A DNA stretch of 64,000 nucleotides, from the NCBI GenBank assembly GCA_023417475.1, contig JAEZFP010000023.1:1-64000 (forward strand). Direction: 5' to 3'. Shown one piece after another: positions 61,672 through 64,000 of the stretch. Both the position numbers and the translations under genes were made by a program. Position 1 is the stretch's first letter, and each line of letters starts with the position of its first letter. Origin of the DNA: Bacillota bacterium (GTDB lineage Bacteria; Bacillota; UBA4882; UBA8346). The notes beneath the pieces are model-generated. The model was given only the letters and a program-made list of their open reading frames with translations, did not search any database and had not been told where the DNA came from.

Positions 61672-62684
61672 TATTCCTTCCAAACTTTCTTCGCGAATTT
61701 CAAATACCCGTTGGCATTCGCAAACATCGGTTCCGGGACAACGATCGCCCGGGCGAATTCCGGGTCCATTTTAATGTACGCTCCAAGCAGCTCCGCTCCA
61801 CCGCCGGCGAGGACGATCAGATCCAGCTCCCACATGTCCGGCCAAAACGATTTGATCCGGCTGGCGATTTTCACCGCGGCGGTTTTAAACGCCGCCTCTT
61901 TCATGTGTTCCAAGTCAACCCCTTTTCCGGCCACGCTCAAATACCCTTGCTGCAGATACGCCTCCATCTTTTCGGTCGCGATTTCGACGTGGTGATCCTG
62001 ATAAATAATATTCGCCAGCTCCTGGTAAGCCGTGACCATGCCCATCCGCGAAAAACTCGTCGATCGGAAACCAATAAAGTCCAAACCGTCGATCCGGGCC
62101 GGGTCCAAGGTGTTGTAGCCGATGTCGATGATGCCGACTTTGCCGGTAGCGTACAATTTTGATGCTGCAGTCATTTGCCCGGTATCATCCAACAACAAAT
62201 TAAAGTAGGTTCCCATCGGCTGTGGCAAGACCCGGGCGTCATCGACGATAATGGTTTTGTCAAAACGGATCTTTCCCGACGGCGCAATGATCGCGATCCG
62301 ATGTTGACCCATCACGATATTTTTGTAATCGGTTTTCAGTTCCTCATAATGAAGTACCGGCAAACCGACTACCAGGCGGATATGGTCGGACGGCTCGTCC
62401 ATGGTCACGGCCAAAGCGGTGTTTAAAAGGATCAACCCTTCCTCGGATACATTGCGCCGCTTGTCGACCGTCGCTCGTGGCGTCGACTGGATCAACGCCG
62501 CTTCGCCGACATAATAGCGTCGATCCTTATATTCGACCGCCAGGTACTTTCCGTTCTCGACCCCGCTAATTGATGGCAATGGCTGAAAATCGCCAATCAC
62601 CGACAACCCGCTTTCGCGCCGGCCGCGATCGTCGACCACCTTGTACCGTCCAAAGCCAATATCTGCTCCAACTCGTCGTTTCAT
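61671..62684 (-). CDS. ParM/StbA-like actin ATPase
   Basis: About 337 residues starting at ATG with AAGGAGTG 6 nt upstream. Actin-fold motifs: phosphate 1 VGADIGFGRYKVVDD, phosphate 2 VGIIDIGYNTLD and adenosine motif IVLAGGGAELL. Matches the plasmid segregation ParM/Alp family rather than MreB or FtsA. Would form filaments that push apart DNA carrying the ParR-bound centromere. Confidence 0.85.
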   Translation of the reverse strand: MKRRVGADIGFGRYKVVDDRGRRESGLSVIGDFQPLPSISGVENGKYLAVEYKDRRYYVGEAALIQSTPRATVDKRRNVSEEGLILLNTALAVTMDEPSDHIRLVVGLPVLHYEELKTDYKNIVMGQHRIAIIAPSGKIRFDKTIIVDDARVLPQPMGTYFNLLLDDTGQMTAASKLYATGKVGIIDIGYNTLDPARIDGLDFIGFRSTSFSRMGMVTAYQELANIIYQDHHVEIATEKMEAYLQQGYLSVAGKGVDLEHMKEAAFKTAAVKIASRIKSFWPDMWELDLIVLAGGGAELLGAYIKMDPEFARAIVVPEPMFANANGYLKFAKKVWKE

Positions 62685-62709
62685 TGCGATCACTCCTTAA
62701 AATAATGAA

Positions 62710-62738
62710 TGTATGACACTGTCAGACAATGTCATACA
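62710..62738. promoter_or_regulatory. Palindromic site upstream of parM (centromere or operator candidate)
   Basis: TGTATGACA and TGTCATACA are perfect inverted copies around an 11-bp spacer; within it GACACTGTC and GACAATGTC are further small palindromes. It sits 26 nt ahead of the parM start, where ParR usually binds. Confidence 0.65.
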
Positions 62739-62790
62739 TCAATCGTAACCGCAGCGTTCGACAAATTCTACGGATCCGGAATACACCATT

Positions 62791-62799
62791 TGTGGATAA
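62791..62799 (-). promoter_or_regulatory. Single perfect DnaA box
   Basis: TTATCCACA on the minus strand, 55 nt beyond the palindrome and upstream of parM. A single box is weak evidence for an origin, but it is suggestive beside a partition cassette. Confidence 0.45.
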
Positions 62800-62908
62800 C
62801 TCCGATAAGCGCAGCAAAATTAACCAAAAATAGCCGCTGGATTTTTTGAAATGATTTGATATAATCATGATCATCGAACGTATGTTTGTGTAGAAAGGAT
62901 GATCAATC

Positions 62909-63345
62909 ATGGCGCTTGCGATCACTCCCGCTGCTAATCACTCTCCGTTTGGCTTGCATTATGCCGGAAAGCAAATCGTCGCCGGGTTTCCGTCGCCGGG
63001 TTTCCGTCGCCGGCCGAAGATTACCTGGAGAATATCTTGGACCTCAACCAACTCGTCGTCAAGCACCCCGCCGCAACGTTCTACGGTCGGGTATCCGGAA
63101 CGTCGATGAAAGATGCCGGGGTCAGCGACGGGGATATCCTGGTGATTGACAAGGCGCTTAAGTATCGGGATGGAGCGCTCGCTGTCTGTTGTTTAAACGG
63201 GGATTTTACATTGAAGTATTTGAGGAAAGCGGGACAACAATTGTTTTTAATTCCGGCCAATAAAGACTATCCGCCGATTGAGGTTATGGAAGGGGACGAG
63301 TTTACGGTGTGGGGGATTGTGACGTACATTCTCAAGAAGGTATAA
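62909..63345 (+). pseudogene. UmuD/LexA-like S24 peptidase, disrupted by a 14-bp tandem duplication
   Basis: Without the second copy of GGGTTTCCGTCGCC (62984-62997 and 62998-63011) the frame from ATG 62909 would run through a full ~140-residue UmuD-like protein ending at 63345. With it, translation stops after 66 residues. The remaining part has catalytic landmarks GRVSGTSMKDAG (Ser) and GALAVCCLNGDFTLKYL (Lys). The Ala-Gly self-cleavage site lies in VAGFPSP, inside the duplication. Ribosome binding site AAAGGATG. Confidence 0.85.
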
Positions 63346-63402
63346 AAAGAAGAGGGATATCCCCTCTTAATTTAGCGGCTTTAAATATAATTGATGCATA
63401 TA

Positions 63403-63627
63403 TTACCTTTTTTCATTATACTGTTTACATTTTGGACACTCGAAGATAACGTTTTTAACCTGATTTTCATGTACGTTTTTCGCCAAAACAAAGCCGCAAG
63501 AACCACATTCATAATTCACATTACCATCTCCAACGAAATATGGGATCTGCGTGTCGGGTGGTTGGCGAAAAATGGATGACTTCTTTTCATCTGGTTTGTC
63601 TACTAAATTAAGTTTTAAAACGGTCAT
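63403..63627 (-). CDS. Small zinc-ribbon protein
   Basis: 74 residues. CGSCGFVLAKN and CPKCKQYNEK supply two CxxC pairs. No family recognised. It lies in the mobile-element-like segment. Confidence 0.65.
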   Translation of the reverse strand: MTVLKLNLVDKPDEKKSSIFRQPPDTQIPYFVGDGNVNYECGSCGFVLAKNVHENQVKNVIFECPKCKQYNEKR

Positions 63628-63732
63628 TTAAAATCACCTCCATTTTTGCCATTTTCTATAAAATTTTTACGTTTCCTTCTTTCAATTAACAATAATTTAA
63701 TTACAGACCGAAAATTACTGTATGCTATTAAT

Positions 63733-63764
63733 TAAGAAAGGCCCTCCGGAAAGGAGAGCCTTTT
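63733..63764 (-). terminator. Terminator of the XhlA-like gene
   Basis: AAAGGCTCTCC and GGAGGGCCTTT form a stem on the minus strand with a short T-rich tail, downstream of the partial gene at the right edge. Confidence 0.65.
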
Positions 63765-63830
63765 GCTTGAAAATATTCAAAATCAAGTGGATTGCCATTT
63801 TAATAACGATTTGTCAAGTTGATTACTGGC

Positions 63831-64000
63831 TTATAATATTTTCCCCACCACAAACCCAACAACCGCCCACAACGCCGAATACAGTTTAATCTTGAACTTT
63901 AACCAACGGACCTCTTTTTCTAACTGATTTAAGGATTTCTCCAAACTCTCGGTTTTCGACTGCAAGGTCTTCGCTATCTTGGATTGCTGATTGATGATAG
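63831..64000 (-). CDS. XhlA-like small membrane protein, partial
   Basis: The C-terminal 55 residues are visible: a coiled-coil stretch (QSKTESLEKSLNQLEKEV) followed by a single hydrophobic helix (LYSALWAVVGFVVGKIL). That layout resembles the haemolysin XhlA family of phage and spore-former origin. The start lies beyond the window edge. Confidence 0.6.
   Translation of the reverse strand, partial: IINQQSKIAKTLQSKTESLEKSLNQLEKEVRWLKFKIKLYSALWAVVGFVVGKIL

Overview
The window looks like chromosome of a Firmicute-type (Bacillota) bacterium. It carries a SigH-type sporulation sigma factor beside rlmB and a Mini-III RNase gene, a cysteine T-box ahead of cysE, a tyrosine T-box ahead of tyrS, a ydaO-type c-di-AMP riboswitch, and a DapL route to diaminopimelate. 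Most genes have strong GGAGG ribosome binding sites and moderate G+C. A Prc/Tsp-type protease and an RlpA-like protein, common in bacteria with an outer membrane, suggest a deep-branching lineage, but I cannot name the species.

Layout. 1-19.9 kb reads leftward: cysE and cysS behind a Cys T-box, then dapF, a 2'-5' RNA ligase-like gene, asd, dapL, two GNATs, a HAD hydrolase, a PrsW-like protease, a radical SAM enzyme, mrnC, rlmB, an M1-type peptidase, sigH and tRNA-Tyr. Upstream of the T-box lie DUF1002, RlpA-like and Re-citrate-synthase-like genes. 20-30 kb is mixed: iolB, a glycosyltransferase behind a c-di-AMP riboswitch, two APH-fold kinases, MazG-like and cupin genes, a HEPN/MNT pair and kduD. 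An exact 21-bp-period array rich in DnaA boxes lies at 27.4-27.7 kb. 30.5-36.2 kb is a complete peptide-type ABC importer. 36.7-46.2 kb holds an MFS transporter, hemerythrin, an HD-GYP protein, an Smr protein with no normal start codon, a Prc protease and T-box-controlled tyrS.

46.2-48.5 kb is an AT-rich island with an ATPase plus a PD-(D/E)XK-like nuclease candidate, a perfect palindrome and a second, unrelated 21-bp-period array. To its right are a cytochrome b5 gene without a clear 5' end, an antisense frameshifted ferric-reductase-like gene and a MITE-like inverted repeat. 49.6-59.3 kb holds a Spy-like protein divergent from a two-component system, Hsp20, RNA-modification genes, a PAS kinase and four tRNAs. 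60.3-64 kb resembles a plasmid or phage-derived segment: ParM/ParR partition genes with a palindromic site, small DNA-binding proteins, a umuD-like gene broken by a 14-bp tandem duplication, and an XhlA-like fragment.

The strongest candidates for something undescribed are the two phase-locked 21-bp arrays, the AT-rich ATPase/nuclease pair, the LuxR gene overlapped by a short leader peptide, and the umuD duplication at its predicted cleavage site.
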